From positions 1 through 64,000 of the forward strand of contig NZ_JARJLT010000099.1 in assembly GCF_029335315.1 (NCBI RefSeq): 64,000 nucleotides of DNA, written 5' to 3'. Made by a program: the position numbers and the translations under genes. Below, piece by piece: positions 62,118 to 64,000 of the stretch (its first letter is position 1; every line of letters begins with the position of its first letter). This DNA comes from Pseudomonas citronellolis (GTDB taxonomy: Bacteria; Pseudomonadota; Gammaproteobacteria; Pseudomonadales; Pseudomonadaceae). The notes beneath the pieces are model-generated. The model worked only from the letters and a program-made list of their open reading frames with translations, did not search any database and was not told the DNA's origin.

Positions 62118-62861
62118 ATGTGGATCGGAGTCATCAGCATCTTTCCGGAGATGTTCCGCGCCATCAGTGACTACGGCATCACCAGCCGTGCGGTTAAACA
62201 GGAGCTGATCCGGCTCGAATGTTTCAACCCGCGCAACAACACTGATGACCGTCACCAGACGGTGGACGACCGGCCTTTCGGCGGTGGTCCGGGAATGGTG
62301 ATGAAAATCAAGCCGCTGGAAGGCGCACTGGGCGATGCCCGGCAAGCCGCAGGCGGTCAGGCGAAGGTGATCTACCTGTCGCCGCAGGGTCGCAAGCTGA
62401 CGCAGGCGGCCGTGAAGGAACTGGCGAACGAGGAACGGTTGATCCTCATAGCCGGGCGTTACGAAGGCATCGACGAGCGCTTCATCGAAGAGCACGTGGA
62501 TGAGGAATGGTCGGTTGGAGACTACGTGTTGTCCGGTGGCGAGCTACCGGCAATGGTACTGATCGACGCGGTCACGCGGTTGCTGCCCGGTGCATTGGGC
62601 CACGCGGACTCCGCGGAGGAGGACTCGTTCACCGACGGCCTGCTCGACTGTCCGCACTACACCCGACCCGAGGTGTACGCAGACAAGCGTGTTCCTGAGG
62701 TACTGCTCAGCGGTAACCACGAACACATCCGGCGCTGGCGTCTGCAACAGGCCCTGGGTAGGACCTGGCAACGACGCGCCGATCTTCTGGATAGCCGCTC
62801 GCTTTCTGGGGAAGAGAAGAAGCTGCTGGAGGAATACATCCGCCAGCGGGACGATAGTTAA
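62118..62861 (+). CDS. trmD: tRNA (guanine-N1)-methyltransferase
   Basis: TrmD methylates G37 of tRNAs to prevent frameshifting. It has 247 residues and a SPOUT trefoil-knot fold: [20 protein letters not shown] and [19 protein letters not shown] form the SAM-binding knot. [17 protein letters not shown] is the N-terminal signature, and [12 protein letters not shown] the G37 loop. It lies between rimM and rplS as in nearly all gammaproteobacteria. Confidence 0.98.
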   Translation: MWIGVISIFPEMFRAISDYGITSRAVKQELIRLECFNPRNNTDDRHQTVDDRPFGGGPGMVMKIKPLEGALGDARQAAGGQAKVIYLSPQGRKLTQAAVKELANEERLILIAGRYEGIDERFIEEHVDEEWSVGDYVLSGGELPAMVLIDAVTRLLPGALGHADSAEEDSFTDGLLDCPHYTRPEVYADKRVPEVLLSGNHEHIRRWRLQQALGRTWQRRADLLDSRSLSGEEKKLLEEYIRQRDDS

Positions 62862-62904
62862 CGTATCGATGGCGAGCGCAGAGCGCTTGTCTTAGGAGCA
62901 CGAG

Positions 62905-63255
62905 ATGACCAACAAGATCATTCAGCAGATCGAAGCTGAACAGATGAGCAAAGAGATTCCGGCGTTCGCCCCCGGCGACACCGTAATCGTCCAGGTTAAA
63001 GTGAAGGAAGGCGACCGTCAGCGTCTGCAGGCCTTCGAAGGCGTCGTGATCGGCAAGCGTAACCGCGGCCTGAACAGCGCTTTCACCGTTCGTAAAATCT
63101 CCAACGGCGTAGGCGTCGAGCGTACCTTCCAGACCTACAGCCCGCTGGTAGACAGCATCTCCGTCAAGCGTCGCGGCGACGTGCGCAAGGCCAAGCTGTA
63201 CTACCTCCGCGAACTGTCCGGCAAGGCAGCGCGCATCAAGGAAAAACTGGTTTAA
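62905..63255 (+). CDS. rplS: 50S ribosomal protein L19
   Basis: L19 has 116 residues: [20 protein letters not shown], the [20 protein letters not shown] core and [20 protein letters not shown]. It sits at the 30S-50S interface. AGGAGC precedes ATG 62905. A strong terminator closes the operon. Confidence 0.98.
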   Translation: MTNKIIQQIEAEQMSKEIPAFAPGDTVIVQVKVKEGDRQRLQAFEGVVIGKRNRGLNSAFTVRKISNGVGVERTFQTYSPLVDSISVKRRGDVRKAKLYYLRELSGKAARIKEKLV

Positions 63256-63280
63256 GCCCTACGGCTTCCCAGTCGATCCA

Positions 63281-63309
63281 AAAAAAAGCAGCCCACGGGC
63301 TGCTTTTTT
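63281..63309 (+). terminator. Rho-independent terminator after rplS
   Basis: An A-run, AGCAGCCC and GGGCTGCT (minimal loop CACG) with TTTTTT form a strong hairpin ending at 63309. The A/T symmetry means it could also stop transcripts from the right. Confidence 0.93.
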
Positions 63310-63726
63310 CATGCCTGCGATTCAATGCGGCCTCGCCGCCGGGTTCCGTGCCACGGCCCTCGGCGGATAACCGCGAACGGTTATGCGCCCTACGTTGGGG
63401 ATAGGCGTACTCATGGTGGCGGCTCTGCGTAGGGCGCATAACGCGCCAGCGTTATCCGCCGTCGGGCATCGGCGGGTAATCGCGAGCGTTGGCGCTCGGC
63501 GTAATGCTCTACGTGCCCGCGATTCGCGCCGGTCCGGCTATCGCGGACGAAGTCCGCTCCTGCGGTGAAGAAGGGGGCTGGCGCGTTAAGTCGCTGGGTT
63601 CCCGCGTTCGCGGGAATGACGGATTTGACTGTGAACTTTCCCTTGGTCACCCCCGCGAACGCGGGGGCCCAGCGCCTCATCGGGCTGCGAACGGTGGTCG
63701 CGCTGAACCCTGCGGCTGTCGCGGCC
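63310..63726. repeat. Repeat array between rplS and the last gene, no gene seen
   Basis: At least six palindromic elements are packed here. Three GTAGGGCG/GGCGGATAA-type copies occur at 63362-63394 (reverse), 63427-63460 (forward) and 63471-63513 (reverse, diverged). A TATCGCGGACGAAGTCCGCTC-like REP is at 63539-63565. An inverted pair of the GGGAATGAC/GTCACCCCC type lies at 63594-63620 and 63646-63672. No ORF in this stretch looks coding. Confidence 0.82.
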
Positions 63727-64000
63727 TCACGGCCGCATGCTGACCCGCAGGGAGGCGTGCGACAGGTCGATGTCCTGCAGGCTCAGGCTGCCCAGGCTCT
63801 GGCTGGTCGGGGCGCCGGCCACGCGGATGTTGTCGAAGCGCATCTCGCCGATGGAACTGGGCAGGCGCAGGTTGATCGAGCCGTCGGAATTGACGCTGGA
63901 GGCCATGTGCTCGGTGTCGTAGACCACGTCCTTCATCGAGGTTTCCGCCTGCAGGCTGTCCAGCACCGGCATCACCAGGCGCGCCAGTTGCTTCACCGCG
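63727..64000 (-). CDS. C-terminus of uncharacterised protein (partial)
   Basis: The minus-strand frame enters from the right edge and ends at TGA 63727-63729. The visible 90 or so residues contain short beta-strand-like repeats (INLRLPSSIGEMRFDNIRVA, SLGSLSLQDIDLSHASLRVS). The pattern recalls surface or pilus-associated Pseudomonas proteins of the DUF6160/FilE kind, but the fragment is too short to be sure. The start lies outside the window. Confidence 0.6.
   Translation of the reverse strand, partial: AVKQLARLVMPVLDSLQAETSMKDVVYDTEHMASSVNSDGSINLRLPSSIGEMRFDNIRVAGAPTSQSLGSLSLQDIDLSHASLRVSMRP

Noticed and set aside
63362-63672. Possible CRISPR array because of several short repeats
   Set aside because: Spacing is irregular, repeat orientation alternates and the units belong to different palindromic families. 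There are no cas genes.

Overview
This window is a GC-rich, gene-dense chromosomal segment of a Pseudomonas from the P. aeruginosa lineage. The proteins look like close relatives of P. aeruginosa ones, and the backbone order (rodZ end, ispG, hisS, yfgM, bamB, der ... leuA, oprC ... xseA, guaB, guaA ... tadA, mltF, purL ... ffh, rpsP, rimM, trmD, rplS) follows, as I remember it, the PAO1 block from about PA3804 down to PA3741. I see no integrase, transposase, phage gene, CRISPR array, rRNA or tRNA. All comparisons with other genomes are from memory.

Layout. 1-8.1 kb: the ispG-hisS-yfgM-bamB-der set (isoprenoid, tRNA charging, outer membrane assembly, ribosome GTPase), then an aminotransferase/omega-amidase pair. 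8.2-12.8 kb: aldo/keto reductase, a dapA paralogue, a small hypothetical, and leuA on the minus strand with a possible Leu-rich leader peptide. 13.0-17.7 kb: a copper-handling cluster (DUF2946 protein, OprC receptor, PepSY membrane protein, PCuAC chaperone). 17.8-24.7 kb: a lipoprotein, an M23 peptidase, a D-Ala-D-Ala dipeptidase, xseA, guaB and guaA.

24.7-41.2 kb is the standout region. It is a complete twelve-gene alginate-type exopolysaccharide cluster in the order algD-algA-alg8-alg44-algK-algE-algI-algJ-algF-algX-algL-algG. The canonical Pseudomonas/Azotobacter order is D-8-44-K-E-G-X-L-I-J-F-A. The cluster sits between guaA and the multicopper oxidase gene that follows guaA in PAO1, whereas the PAO1 alginate operon is at another locus (PA3540-PA3551). 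The cytoplasmic, polymerase and acetylation genes keep their catalytic residues (AlgD Cys268, Alg44 PilZ Arg/Asp/Ser, AlgI His322, AlgJ and AlgX Asp/His/Ser). Two parts diverge: AlgK has a normal signal peptide but no lipobox cysteine, and the AlgG homologue lacks the epimerase DPHD signature, with DLRD at the corresponding place. An A/T-rich leader of about 580 bp precedes algD. It carries repeated TGGCGT/TTGACGC-type motifs and no recognisable AlgU promoter. My reading is a divergent, c-di-GMP-gated, acetylated alginate system that may make largely unepimerised polymannuronate.

41.2-64 kb: a crotonase, a Tat-exported multicopper oxidase, tadA, mltF and purL, a CDGSH protein, a NIF3-like protein, an L,D-transpeptidase, two Nudix enzymes, a gamma-carbonic-anhydrase-like protein, a DUF1289 protein, purT, an SGNH hydrolase, an MFS transporter, a CorC/HlyC protein and a CcsA/YpjD-like protein. 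The ffh-rpsP-rimM-trmD-rplS translation operon follows, and then the C-terminus of an uncharacterised protein at the window edge. Short palindromic extragenic repeats of several families, mostly paired head-to-head like REPINs, fill many intergenic gaps. In two genes they supply the stop codon.
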